From contig NZ_CP043959.1 of assembly GCF_008632955.1 (NCBI RefSeq), positions 2,914,001-2,978,000 of the forward strand: a stretch of 64,000 nucleotides of DNA, given 5' to 3'. Under the pieces are notes generated by a model. It was not told where the DNA came from and did not search any database. It was given only the letters and a program-made list of their open reading frames with translations. The position numbers and the translations under genes were made by a program. This stretch comes from Streptomyces tendae. Its GTDB lineage: Bacteria > Actinomycetota > Actinomycetes > Streptomycetales > Streptomycetaceae. This document shows, in pieces, positions 36,053 through 44,768 of this stretch. Numbering within the stretch: position 1 is the first letter of the stretch; each line of letters opens with the position of its first letter.

Positions 36053-36943
36053 GGTGACATCCTGGTCGGCGCCTGCTCGTGGACGGACCGCCAACTCGTC
36101 GCGAGCGGCTGGTATCCACGCGGACGGCGCGACGCCGAAGGGCGGCTGCGGCACTACGCGGAACAGCTGCCGGTCGTCGAAGTGGACTCCGGCTACTACG
36201 CGTTGCCGCGCCGACGCAACAGCGAACTGTGGGTGGAGCGCACCCCGGACGGATTCCGCTTCGACGTGAAGGCGTTCTCCCTGCTCACCGGGCACCCCAC
36301 CCGCCCCGAGGCGCTCCCGGCCGACCTGCGCGACCGCGCGCCCACCTCCGGACACGGCCACGCACGCGGACGCGGACCGGCCGACCCCGCCCTGCTGGAC
36401 GAGGTGTGGGGCCGCTTCGCCGAGGCGGTCGATCCCCTGCGCACGGCCGGACGGCTGGGCGCCGTACTGTTCCAGTTCCCGCCCTGGTTCACCCCCGGCG
36501 CCCCGGCCGAACGCTTCCTGGAGGACTGCGCGGAACGCACCAAGGGCTGGCAGCTCGCCGTCGAGTTCCGCCACCCCGCCTGGTGGCACCCCGAACGAGC
36601 GGACGAGACGTGGGAGTTGCTGGCCTCCCTGGGCGCCACGACGGTCGGCGTCGACATGGCCCAGGGACTCACCGCCTCCCTGCCGCCCGTCCTCCCGGTC
36701 ACCCGCCCCGCCCTGGCGGTCGTACGGTTCCACGGCCGCAGCGGGGCATGGGGGAGGGGCAGCAAGGAGGACCGCTTCCGTCACGACTACGACGTGACGG
36801 AACTCGCCGCCTGGGTGCCGCGCCTGCGCCGCGCGGCACAGCGGACGGATGAACTCCACGTGCTGTTCAACAACTGCTGCGGCGACGCGGCGGTACGGGC
36901 GGCGGAAACGATGCGGGAGCTCCTGGCGGCACCCGGCGGGTGA
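36050..36943 (+). CDS. DUF72-domain protein
   Basis: A 297-residue TIM-barrel-like protein of the DUF72 (YecE) family, of unknown function. It begins DILVGACSWTD as usual, has FRFDVKAFSLLTGHP and LGAVLFQFPPWF in the middle, and VRFHGR plus a C-terminal HVLFNNCCGDAAV. Homology favours the ATG at 36050, but no ribosome binding site precedes it. An in-frame ATG at 36008 overlaps the beta-galactosidase stop as ATGA and would add 14 residues that contain the hairpin. I keep 36050 on family length; coupling from 36008 is a real alternative. Confidence 0.82.
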   Translation: MGDILVGACSWTDRQLVASGWYPRGRRDAEGRLRHYAEQLPVVEVDSGYYALPRRRNSELWVERTPDGFRFDVKAFSLLTGHPTRPEALPADLRDRAPTSGHGHARGRGPADPALLDEVWGRFAEAVDPLRTAGRLGAVLFQFPPWFTPGAPAERFLEDCAERTKGWQLAVEFRHPAWWHPERADETWELLASLGATTVGVDMAQGLTASLPPVLPVTRPALAVVRFHGRSGAWGRGSKEDRFRHDYDVTELAAWVPRLRRAAQRTDELHVLFNNCCGDAAVRAAETMRELLAAPGG

Positions 36944-37016
36944 ACCCGTACGCCCCGGGACCCGCATGTCGGATTTCCGCCAGACCGGCCACGCCCCCGT
37001 GGCCGACCCTGGAGAC

Positions 37017-38501
37017 ATGCACCAGGGGATGTACACCGACACCGAGCGCTGCGTGCGCGCCGTGCAGTCGAAGGACGCACGGTTCGACGGCTGGTTCTAC
37101 ACCGCCGTCCTGACCACCGGCATCTACTGCCGCCCCAGCTGCCCGGTCGTCCCGCCCAAGCCGGAGAACATGGTCTTCCACCCGAGCGCGGCCGCCTGCC
37201 AGCAGGCCGGGTTCCGGGCGTGCAAGCGCTGCCGCCCCGACACCAGCCCCGGCTCCCCGGAGTGGAACGTGCGGGCCGACCTCGTGGCCCGCGCCATGCG
37301 GCTGATCGCCGACGGCGTCGTCGACCGCGAGGGCGTCACCGGACTCGCCGCCCGCCTCGGCTACAGCACCCGGCAGATCGAACGCCAGCTGTACGCCGAG
37401 CTGGGCGCGGGACCCCTCGCCCTGGCCCGCGCCCAGCGCGCGCAGACCGCGCGGACGCTCGTCGAGACGACGGACCTGCCGATGGCGGACGTCGCCTTCG
37501 CGGCCGGCTTCTCCTCCGTGCGCACCTTCAACGACACCGTGCGCGAGGTGTACGCGCTCACCCCGAGCGACCTTCGCGCCCGGACCCCGCGGGACACCGC
37601 GCGCCGCGACACCCCGGGCACGCTCTCCCTGCGCCTGCCGTTCCGTGCCCCGCTCCACCCCGACAACCTCTTCGGCCACCTCGCCGCGACCGCCGTGCCC
37701 GGCGTGGAGGAATGGAGGGACGGCGCCTACCGGCGCACGCTGCGGCTCCCGTACGGCCACGGCATCGTGACGCTGGCCCCGCGCCCCGACCACATCGCCT
37801 GCCGGCTCGCCCTGAGCGACCCCCGCGACCTCACCGTCGCCATCAGCCGCTGCCGCCGCCTGCTCGACCTCGACGCCGACCCGGTCGCCGTCGACGAGCA
37901 GCTGCGGACCGACCCCGCGCTCGCGCCCCTCGTCGACAAGGCACCCGGCCGCCGGGTGCCGCGCACGGTCGACGAGGCGGAGTTCGCCGTCCGCGCGGTC
38001 CTCGGCCAGCAGGTGACGACGGCCGCCGCCCGCACCCACGCGGCCCGCCTGGTCACCGCGCACGGTACCCCCGTGGACGACCCCGAGGGCGGCCTCACCC
38101 ACCTCTTCCCGGCCCCGGAGGAACTGGCCGCGCTCGACCCGGACGCCCTCGCCATGCCCCGCACCCGCCGCACCACCCTGACCACCCTGGTCCGCCGGCT
38201 CGCGGACGGCGACCTCCGCCTGGGCGCCGACAGCGACCGGTCCGCGACCCGTGCCGCGCTCCTCGCCCTCCCCGGCTTCGGCCCCTGGACGGCCGACGTC
38301 ATCGCCATGCGCGCCCTCGGCGACCCCGACGCCTTCCTCCCCACCGACCTCGGCGTCCGCCGCGCCGCCCGCGACCTGGGCCTCCCGTCCACCCCGTCCG
38401 CCCTCACCGCCCGCGCGTCGGCCTGGCGCCCCTGGCGCGCCTACGCCGTCCAGTACCTCTGGGCGACCGACAGCCACCCGATCAACTTCCTGCCGGCCTG
38501 A
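37017..38501 (+). CDS. alkA: Ada-AlkA fusion: methyl-sensing regulator and 3-methyladenine glycosylase
   Basis: An alkylation-damage protein of 494 residues. The N-terminal Ada zinc domain has Cys38, Cys42, Cys69 and Cys72, the same numbering as E. coli Ada when the ATG at 37017 is used, which supports that start. An AraC-type helix-turn-helix follows (about 85-185), then an AlkA N domain and an HhH-GPD glycosylase domain (LPGFGPWTADVIAMRALGD, catalytic Asp near 444 in LPTDLG). It would sense methylphosphotriesters and excise alkylated purines. The Ogt methyltransferase gene follows 22 bases on, presumably as part of the same operon. Confidence 0.93.
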   Translation: MHQGMYTDTERCVRAVQSKDARFDGWFYTAVLTTGIYCRPSCPVVPPKPENMVFHPSAAACQQAGFRACKRCRPDTSPGSPEWNVRADLVARAMRLIADGVVDREGVTGLAARLGYSTRQIERQLYAELGAGPLALARAQRAQTARTLVETTDLPMADVAFAAGFSSVRTFNDTVREVYALTPSDLRARTPRDTARRDTPGTLSLRLPFRAPLHPDNLFGHLAATAVPGVEEWRDGAYRRTLRLPYGHGIVTLAPRPDHIACRLALSDPRDLTVAISRCRRLLDLDADPVAVDEQLRTDPALAPLVDKAPGRRVPRTVDEAEFAVRAVLGQQVTTAAARTHAARLVTAHGTPVDDPEGGLTHLFPAPEELAALDPDALAMPRTRRTTLTTLVRRLADGDLRLGADSDRSATRAALLALPGFGPWTADVIAMRALGDPDAFLPTDLGVRRAARDLGLPSTPSALTARASAWRPWRAYAVQYLWATDSHPINFLPA

Positions 38502-38523
38502 CGCAGCGGAGGACCCACAGCCG

Positions 38524-39006
38524 ATGAGACAGCACACCGTGATCGACAGCCCCTACGGGCCCCTGACCCTCGTCGCCGACGACGGCGTCCTGTGCGGCCT
38601 CTACATGGCCGGCCAGCGGCACCGCCCGGCCGAGGAGACCTTCGGCGCCCCCGACGACATCCCTTTCGCCGAGACGAAGGAACAGCTCGCCGCCTACTTC
38701 GCGGGCGACCTGAAGGAGTTCACCGTCCCCCTGCGCCTGCACGGCACCCCCTTCCAGCGCCGGGTGTGGGAGCAGCTGACGCGCATCCCCTACGGCGAGA
38801 CCCGCACCTACGGCCGGCTCGCCGACCTCCTCGGCAACCCCAAGGCCTCCCGCGCGGTCGGACTCGCGAACGGCCGCAACCCGGTCGGCATCATCGTGCC
38901 CTGCCATCGGGTCATCGGCTCCACCGGCGGTCTCACCGGCTACGGCGGTGGCCTGGACCGCAAGCGGCGCCTGCTCGACTTCGAACGCGGGACGCCCCTG
39001 TTCTAG
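38524..39006 (+). CDS. ogt: Methylated-DNA-protein cysteine S-methyltransferase
   Basis: A suicide repair enzyme of 160 residues that removes methyl groups from O6-methylguanine. The active site is IIVPCHRVIG with Cys127. The helix-turn-helix segment GETRTYGRLADLLGNPKASRAV and the asparagine hinge in GLANGRNP are present. It lies 22 bases after ada-alkA. Its stop overlaps the convergent Sir2 stop by four bases, so no terminator can lie between them. Confidence 0.95.
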   Translation: MRQHTVIDSPYGPLTLVADDGVLCGLYMAGQRHRPAEETFGAPDDIPFAETKEQLAAYFAGDLKEFTVPLRLHGTPFQRRVWEQLTRIPYGETRTYGRLADLLGNPKASRAVGLANGRNPVGIIVPCHRVIGSTGGLTGYGGGLDRKRRLLDFERGTPLF

Positions 39007-39728
39007 GCGGCGATCCGGCGCAGCAACGCCGGCAGGGACGTGCCGATCGGCTCGTGCAGGACCTCGTCGGCGAGGGCGTCGTACGGCGTCGGTTCCGCGT
39101 TGACCACGATCAGGCGGGCGCCGTGCTCGACGGCGACCTGGGCGAGGCCCGCGGCCGGGTGGACCTGGAGGCTGGTGCCGGCCGCGACGAACACCGTGCA
39201 CGCCTTGGTGATCGCCACTGCCTCCCCGAGCACCACCGGGTCGAGCGCCTCGCCGAACATCACCGTCGCCGGCTTCAGGATGCCCCCGCAGTCCGCGCAC
39301 GGCGGGTCCTCCTCGCCGGCCGACAGGCGGGCCAGGGCGTCCTCCATCGGCGTCCGCGCACGGCACGTGGTGCAGACGACGGTGCGCGCCGTGCCGTGCA
39401 GTTCCAGCACCTTGCGGTCCGGCATGCCGCCGAGCTGGTGCAGCCCGTCCACGTTCTGCGTGATCACCCGCACCGCCACCCCGGACCGCGCCAGCTCGGC
39501 CACGGCGCGGTGGGCGACGTTCGGTTCGGGCAGCGCGGCGGCATTCTCCTGCCGCATCCGCCACGACCGGCGGCGGATCTCCGGGTCGGCCATGTAGTAC
39601 TCGTACGTCACGAGCTTCTCCGCGTCCGGGTCGCGGCGCCACAGTCCGGCGGGCCCGCGGTAGTCGGGGATGCCGGAGTCGGTACTGACGCCGGCGCCGG
39701 TCAGGAGGGCGACGAGGGGCTTGCTCAT
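39003..39728 (-). CDS. Sir2-family NAD-dependent protein deacylase
   Basis: A sirtuin of 241 residues. The NAD-binding loop GAGVSTDSGIPDYRG, the QNVDGLHQ motif, the catalytic His in ELHGTA, two zinc CxxC pairs (CTTC and CADC) and VVNAEPTPYD are all present. It removes acyl groups from lysines and makes O-acetyl-ADP-ribose. A NUDIX and an ADP-ribosylglycohydrolase gene lie directly upstream on the same strand, which suggests an ADP-ribose-related group. Confidence 0.95.
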   Translation of the reverse strand: MSKPLVALLTGAGVSTDSGIPDYRGPAGLWRRDPDAEKLVTYEYYMADPEIRRRSWRMRQENAAALPEPNVAHRAVAELARSGVAVRVITQNVDGLHQLGGMPDRKVLELHGTARTVVCTTCRARTPMEDALARLSAGEEDPPCADCGGILKPATVMFGEALDPVVLGEAVAITKACTVFVAAGTSLQVHPAAGLAQVAVEHGARLIVVNAEPTPYDALADEVLHEPIGTSLPALLRRIAA

Positions 39729-39780
39729 GCGGCGAGGGTAGGGCGGCAGGGGCGCGCGCGGCGAGCGGATTCCGGGCGGG

Positions 39781-40284
39781 TCAGTGCACCCGGTGGCCGT
39801 CCTCCAGCTCCGCCGTGCCCGAGCCGTCGGCGAGCACGTCGAGGGCGGCCAGCACCCGGCGGCCGAGGGAGCCCGGCAGGTGCGCGGTGATCTCCTCGCG
39901 CTCCACCAGCCGCCACGACAGCAGCTCCTCCTCCTGGAGCCGGATCGCCCGCAGCTCGTCCGCACCGAGCACACCGCCGTCGTACAGGTACGCCACCAGC
40001 GGCGGGACGCCCGGCGTCCGTACCCAGTCCACCGCGAGGAGCCGGCCGAGCTCACGGTCCAGGCCGATCTCCTCGGCCGTCTCCCGCCGCGCCCCGTCGC
40101 GCGGGCTCTCCCCGTCGTCCGACTCGACGGTGCCGCCGGGCAGCGCCCCCCCCTCCCGGTAGTTCGGCTCGACGAGCAGCACCCGCCCCTCCGCGTCGCG
40201 GAAGAGCGCGGCGGCCCCGGCGAGGACACGGGGGAGGGAGGCGACGTAGCTGGCGAAGTCCTGGGTGTCCTGCGTGGTGGTCAT
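39781..40284 (-). CDS. NUDIX hydrolase
   Basis: A 167-residue NUDIX protein that hydrolyses a nucleoside diphosphate-linked compound. The Nudix helix EXSPRDGARRETAEEIGL has the REXXEEXG core, while the preceding loop (GGTVESDDGE) is two residues longer than the standard Gx5E spacing. The ATG at 40284 is preferred to an upstream start. It precedes sir2 by 52 bases. ADP-ribose is a possible substrate given the neighbours, but the sequence does not decide it. Confidence 0.88.
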   Translation of the reverse strand: MTTTQDTQDFASYVASLPRVLAGAAALFRDAEGRVLLVEPNYREGGALPGGTVESDDGESPRDGARRETAEEIGLDRELGRLLAVDWVRTPGVPPLVAYLYDGGVLGADELRAIRLQEEELLSWRLVEREEITAHLPGSLGRRVLAALDVLADGSGTAELEDGHRVH

Positions 40285-40419
40285 GCGGGAAGGGTAACGG
40301 CGCCGACGGGCCTCACCGGGGCGGTCGCCACCTGCCCCGACGGCGCACGGCAGCACACGCCGTCCCATGATCGACACGACGGGCGCACACGCCGGAGCAC
40401 GGCCGACGCCGACAGGGGC

Positions 40420-41542
40420 TCAGACCGCCGCCTGCGCCAGCCGCAGCGTCCGCTCCGCCAGCTCGCTGATCCGCACCCCGTCGAACCCGAAGACCGCGCT
40501 GCGCACGGTGTCCTGCAGCGGCTCCTTCCACTGCTGCGGCACGGCCGCCGCGCCGCACATCACGCCGGCCACCGAACCGGCCGTCGCGCCGTTGGAGTCG
40601 GTGTCCAGACCGCCCCGCACCGTCAGCGCCACGGTCCGGGAGAAGTCGCCGTCGCCGTACAGCAGGCCGGCGGTGAGCACGGCGGCGTTCGGAACCGTGT
40701 GGATCCAGCCGAGGCCCGCCGTCTCCTCCTCCAGCGTGGAGAGCGTGTCCTCCCAGGACAGGCCGCTCCCGTGCAGGGACGTCACCCGGCGCACGGTGCG
40801 CGCCAGCCGGCTGCTCGCCGGGATCACCGTCAGCGCCTCGTCCACCGCCTGCCGCACCGTCGGCGCCGTGAACGCCGCCGCGACCAGCGCCGCCGCCCAC
40901 ATCGCGCCGTACACGCCGTTGCCCGTGTGCGACAGCACCGCGTCCTTGCGGGCGAGGGCGGCGGCCCGGCGCGGGGCGCCCGGCGAGGTCCAGCCGTGCA
41001 CGTCGGCCCGGATCAGCGCGCCGATCCACTCCTGGTACGGGTTGTCGTACGTCGCCGTCAGCGGCGGCTTCAGACCGCCGGCGAGGTTGCGGTACGCGGC
41101 CCGCTCGGCGGTGAAGGTCTGCAGGTACGGCAGCCGCAGCAGCCACAGGTCGCCGACCTGCTCGGTGCTGAACCCGAAGCCGTGGGTCTCCAGCAGGTGC
41201 AGGCCGAGGATCGCGTAGTCGACGTCGTCGTCCCGGCAGCTGCCGTGCACCCGGCCCCGCACGCAGTACCGCCACTCCGGGCGCAGCGCCCGCTCCTCGC
41301 TCTCGGACGGCGGCCCGGGCAGGTAGTCGGTGAGCGGCAGCGCGTAGTCGGTAGAGCGGCAGCGCGTCCGTCGCCCGCAGGTAGCGGTCGATGCGGTCGC
41401 GCGTCCACACCTCGCCCTGCTCCACCGGCTTGCCCAGCATGTTTCCGGCGATCCGGCCCAGCCAGCCGCCGAGGATCCGGTCGGCGAGTCCGGGCCCGTC
41501 GGTGACGTCGGGCCCGTCGGTCACGTCGGTCGTGGCGGTCAT
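40420..41542 (-). pseudogene. ADP-ribosylglycohydrolase family gene, frameshifted by a tandem duplication
   Basis: DraG-like hydrolase that would remove ADP-ribose from proteins or small molecules. The first part (LADRILGGWLGRIAGNMLGKP, from ATG 41542) and the second (DDDVDYAILGLHLLETHG, then GGLDTDSNGATAGSVAG) are in different frames. The break lies at 41323-41365, where a 21-base unit is followed by a 22-base copy with one extra A. Removing the copy restores one frame of about 367 codons reading DALPLTDYLPG across the junction. The metal-binding DDD and DTD motifs are intact downstream. Either the gene is inactivated, or recombination between the copies can restore it, or the assembly is wrong. 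Confidence 0.8.
41323..41365. repeat. 21/22-base tandem duplication causing the frameshift
   Basis: The plus strand reads GTAGTCGGT-GAGCGGCAGCGC (41323-41343) and directly after it GTAGTCGGTAGAGCGGCAGCGC (41344-41365). The copies differ by one inserted A. Confidence 0.9.
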
Positions 41543-41698
41543 GGGACCGGTCTACCCGTTTCCGGGCGGTTGTGCGCGGAACAGGTCCACGGGCCGGTCG
41601 GACATGACGGGCACGGCGTGCGGCGGTTAGGGTCGCAGCGGCGCGACCGGCCCCGGCACGCAGGCGTGCGCGGGGCCCGATGAGCGAGGGGAAGGCAA

Positions 41699-42849
41699 GT
41701 GGCGGACGCTGCAGGAAGCGGTACGCGTACGAAGCCGTCGGCACAGCGGGTGCTGATCGCCGCGGACAAGTTCAAGGGGTCGCTGACGGCCGTGGAGGTC
41801 GCCGAGCGGGTGACGGCCGGGCTGCACAGGGTCCGGGCGGACATCGAGGTCGAGGCGCTGCCGGTGGCCGACGGCGGCGACGGCACCGTCGCGGCGGCCG
41901 TGGCGGCCGGGTTCGCACGGCACGAGGTGCGGGTCCGCGGCCCGCTCGGCGACGAGGTGACCGCGGCCTACGCGCTGCGGGACGGCACCGCCGTCGTGGA
42001 GATGGCGGAGGCCAGCGGGCTGCAGCGGCTGCCCGACGGGATCCTCGCGCCGCTCACCGCCTCGACGTACGGCTCCGGGGAGCTGGTGCGGGCCGCGCTG
42101 GACGCGGGCGCGCGGAGCATCGTGTTCGGGGTCGGCGGCAGCGCGACGACCGACGGCGGGGCGGGGATGCTGGCGGCGCTGGGCGCCCGGTTCCGCACGG
42201 CGTCGGGCGAGCCCGTGGGGCCCGGCGGCGGGGCGCTGGCCGAGCTGGCGTCGGCCGACCTGTCCGGTCTCGACCCGAGGCTCGGGTCCGTGGAGATCGT
42301 GCTGGCCAGCGACGTCGACAACCCGCTCACCGGGCCCAAGGGCGCGGCGGCGGTGTACGGGCCGCAGAAGGGCGCCTCGCCGGAGGACGTCGAGCGGCTG
42401 GACGCGGCACTGGCGCACTACGCGATGGTGCTGGACGCATCCGCGCTCGCGGGATCGCCGGGGGCGGGCGCCGCGGGCGGCATCGGCTTCGGGGCGCTGC
42501 TGCTCGGGGCGCGGTTCCGGCCGGGCATCGAGGTGATGCTGGACGTGCTGGGGTTCGCGTCCGCGCTGGAGCGGGCCGATCTGGTGATCACGGGCGAGGG
42601 TCGCTGGACGAGCAGACGCTGCACGGGAAGGCGCCGGCGGGGGTGGCCTCGGCGGCGCGGGCCGCGGGGAAGGACGTGATCGCGGTCTGCGGGCGGCTGG
42701 CGCTGGCGCCGGAGGTTCTCGGCAAGGCCGGGATCCGGCGGGCGTACGCCCTGACGGACCTGGAGCCGGACGTGGCGGTGTGCATCGCCGACGCGGGCCC
42801 GATCCTGGAACGCACGGGGGAGCGGATCGCCCAGGACTACCTGACCTGA
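41699..42849 (+). pseudogene. Glycerate kinase gene with a one-base frameshift
   Basis: Phosphorylates glycerate. The reading frame from GTG 41699 runs through LIAADKFKGSLTAVEVAE, ADGGDGT and GVGGSATTDGGAGMLAALGA to LVITGEG, and then leaves the family sequence at 42598-42601. The expected continuation SLDEQTLHGKAPAGVA is read in another frame to the stop at 42849. One base is missing in or next to the run GGG at 42598-42600. The full product would be about 383 residues. As the neighbouring gene also has a frameshift, a sequence error is as likely as real decay. Confidence 0.8.
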
Positions 42850-43052
42850 CCAACGGGTTCCTCGCCCCCGCCGCCCCTTCCCACCCGACTGCGGGGCTGC
42901 GCCCCCGGACCCCCCTTTCGGCCCTGACGGGCCTCGTCCTCGAACGCCGGACGGGCTGGACGGCACACCCGGGACGGGCGGTGGGTGGGCGAAGGCCCGG
43001 GGGTGCGGGCGGAGCCCCAGGAGGGTCCCGCCGCACGCCCGGTGCAGACAAA
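42850..43052. repeat. Dispersed Streptomyces-type intergenic repeat
   Basis: The gap between convergent glycerate kinase and pssA genes contains GCGGGGCTGCGCCCCCGG, then CGTCCTCGAACGCCGGACGG and later GGGCGGAGCCCC. This resembles a family of intergenic elements (CGCCGGACGGGCTG core) that I know from many Streptomyces genomes. There is no gene. Confidence 0.55.
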
Positions 43053-43083
43053 GGGCCCCGGACCCGAACCGGGTCCGGGGCCC
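43053..43083 (-). terminator. Terminator of psd-pssA
   Basis: GGGCCCCGGACCCG (43053-43066) pairs over 14 bases with 43070-43083 around AAC, 17 bases beyond the pssA stop; CTTTG follows on the minus strand. Confidence 0.8.
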
Positions 43084-43100
43084 AAGGCCCAGCGGCAGCG

Positions 43101-43955
43101 TTACGGCAGCTGCGCCGCCCGCGCCTCGCGACGGTTGTCGCGGAAGTTGTTCACCCGCCGTGCCGTGGCGAAGAGCGGAATCACCGCGCCCATCACCAGC
43201 TGCAGCGCACAGCCCGTCTGCAGCAGCAGCTGACCGCTCGGCGCGTCGAACGCCCAGGCCGCCAGCAGCCCCATCGACAGCACGATCCACGAGAGCATCG
43301 CCACCGCGAGGCGGCCCCGCGGCTTCGGGTACTCCACGCGGCTCACCATCAGCCACGCCGTGCCGATGATCGCCAGCAGCGTCGCCACGAACGGCAGCTC
43401 CAGCAGCACGATCGACACGACCGTCAGCGCGCCGAACGGCGACGGCATGCCCTGGAAGGTGCCGTCCTTCACCGTGACGCAGGAGAACCTCGCCAGCCTC
43501 AGCACCACCGCCAGCAGCACCACGATCGCGCCGACCGCGGCCACTCTCTGGTGCGCGTCGTCCGCGACCATGCCGTAGACGAGGACGAAGTACGCCGGCG
43601 CCAGACCGAAGCTGATCAGGTCCGAGAGGTTGTCCAGCTCGGCGCCCATCGGCGAGGAGCGCAGCTTGCGCGCCACCAGGCCGTCGAACAGGTCGAAGAC
43701 CGCCGCGCACAGCATCAGGATGACGGCGGTGGCCGCGCTGTGGCGGGCCATGCCGGTCTCCTGGCTGCCCTGCAGATGGGGGATCAGGATGCCGGTGGTG
43801 GTGAAGTACACCGCCATGAAGCCACAGGTGGCGTTGCCCAGCGTGAGGGTGTCCGCTATCGACAGGCGCAGCGACAGGGGCATCTCCTCGTCGTCGTCCG
43901 CCTCGTCGGCCTCCGGCACCCAGCCGGCCTGGGTCTCGGGATCAACCACGGTCAA
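43101..43955 (-). CDS. pssA: CDP-diacylglycerol-serine O-phosphatidyltransferase
   Basis: A membrane enzyme of 284 residues that makes phosphatidylserine from CDP-diacylglycerol and serine. The CDP-alcohol phosphotransferase motif is complete: FDGLVARKLRSSPMGAELDN followed by LSD. About eight hydrophobic segments are visible, and an acidic N-terminus (EADEADDDEE) precedes them. The longest start is TTG at 43955, overlapping the end of psd by 14 bases; GTG at 43949 is an alternative. The neighbouring decarboxylase turns the product into phosphatidylethanolamine. Confidence 0.94.
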   Translation of the reverse strand: MTVVDPETQAGWVPEADEADDDEEMPLSLRLSIADTLTLGNATCGFMAVYFTTTGILIPHLQGSQETGMARHSAATAVILMLCAAVFDLFDGLVARKLRSSPMGAELDNLSDLISFGLAPAYFVLVYGMVADDAHQRVAAVGAIVVLLAVVLRLARFSCVTVKDGTFQGMPSPFGALTVVSIVLLELPFVATLLAIIGTAWLMVSRVEYPKPRGRLAVAMLSWIVLSMGLLAAWAFDAPSGQLLLQTGCALQLVMGAVIPLFATARRVNNFRDNRREARAAQLP

Positions 43956-44598
43956 TGCGAGTCACCCCAGCCACGGTCTTCTGACCCACTTCGACATCGA
44001 CCTCCACACCCTCGGGCAGGTAGATGTCGACGCGCGAGCCGAAGCGGATCAGGCCGATGCGCTCGCCCTGCTCGACCTTGGTGCCCTGGGGCACGTAGGG
44101 GACGATGCGGCGGGCCACCGCGCCGGCGATCTGGATCATCTCGATGTCACCGAGCTCGGTGTCGAAGTGCCACACCACGCGCTCGTTGTTCTCGCTCTCC
44201 TTGTTGAAGGCGGGAACGAAGCCACCGGGGATGTGCTCCACCGACGTCACCGTGCCGGCCAGGGGGGCGCGGTTCACGTGGACGTTGAGCGGGCTCATGA
44301 AGATCGCGACGCGGGTGCGTCCGTCCTTCCAGGGCATGATGCTCTGCACCACACCGTCGGCGGGCGAGATGACCCTGCCCTGGGCGATCTCGCGCTCGGG
44401 GTCGCGGAAGAACCACAGCATCCCCGCCGCGAGTGCGGTGGCGGGGACGGCGACGGCCTTGGCGGCGCCCGAGCGGCGGGCGCGGAGCAGACTCACGGCT
44501 GCGGTGGCGACGGTCGGCAGAAGCCACGGCGATGCTCCGCGCGCGAGGCGTACGCCGGCGAGGCTGTCGCGGTGTGCAGAGGTTTGGCTGTGGGGCAT
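43942..44598 (-). CDS. psd: Phosphatidylserine decarboxylase, short type
   Basis: A 218-residue decarboxylase of the short, single-anchor type. A hydrophobic N-terminal segment is followed by FFRDPER, SPADGVVQSI and IFMSPLNVHVNRAP. The self-cleavage site is the GS pair in RFGSRVDIYLP, whose serine becomes the pyruvoyl group. The ATG at 44598 is favoured by homology; the frame stays open upstream. It is coupled with pssA by overlap. Confidence 0.93.
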   Translation of the reverse strand: MPHSQTSAHRDSLAGVRLARGASPWLLPTVATAAVSLLRARRSGAAKAVAVPATALAAGMLWFFRDPEREIAQGRVISPADGVVQSIMPWKDGRTRVAIFMSPLNVHVNRAPLAGTVTSVEHIPGGFVPAFNKESENNERVVWHFDTELGDIEMIQIAGAVARRIVPYVPQGTKVEQGERIGLIRFGSRVDIYLPEGVEVDVEVGQKTVAGVTRIDRG

Positions 44599-44719
44599 GG
44601 ATGACCTTCGTAGCGGATGATGCCGCGCAACTGCGGGGGACGGCGGCTTTCCGGCGATCGTAGCGGCTCCCGGCCGCAACTGGGTAAGCCAGACAACCAA
44701 GTCGGCGGCCGAAGAGTGC

Positions 44720-44760
44720 ATACGGGGTGTGATCCTCTTCCTCAAGAAAACACCCCGTAT
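44720..44760 (-). terminator. Terminator of the ethylmalonyl-CoA operon
   Basis: ATACGGGGTGT (44720-44730) pairs with ACACCCCGTAT (44750-44760), and TCTT/AAGA pair again inside the loop. It begins 9 bases after the dehydrogenase stop. Confidence 0.75.
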
Positions 44761-44768
44761 CCGGACAT

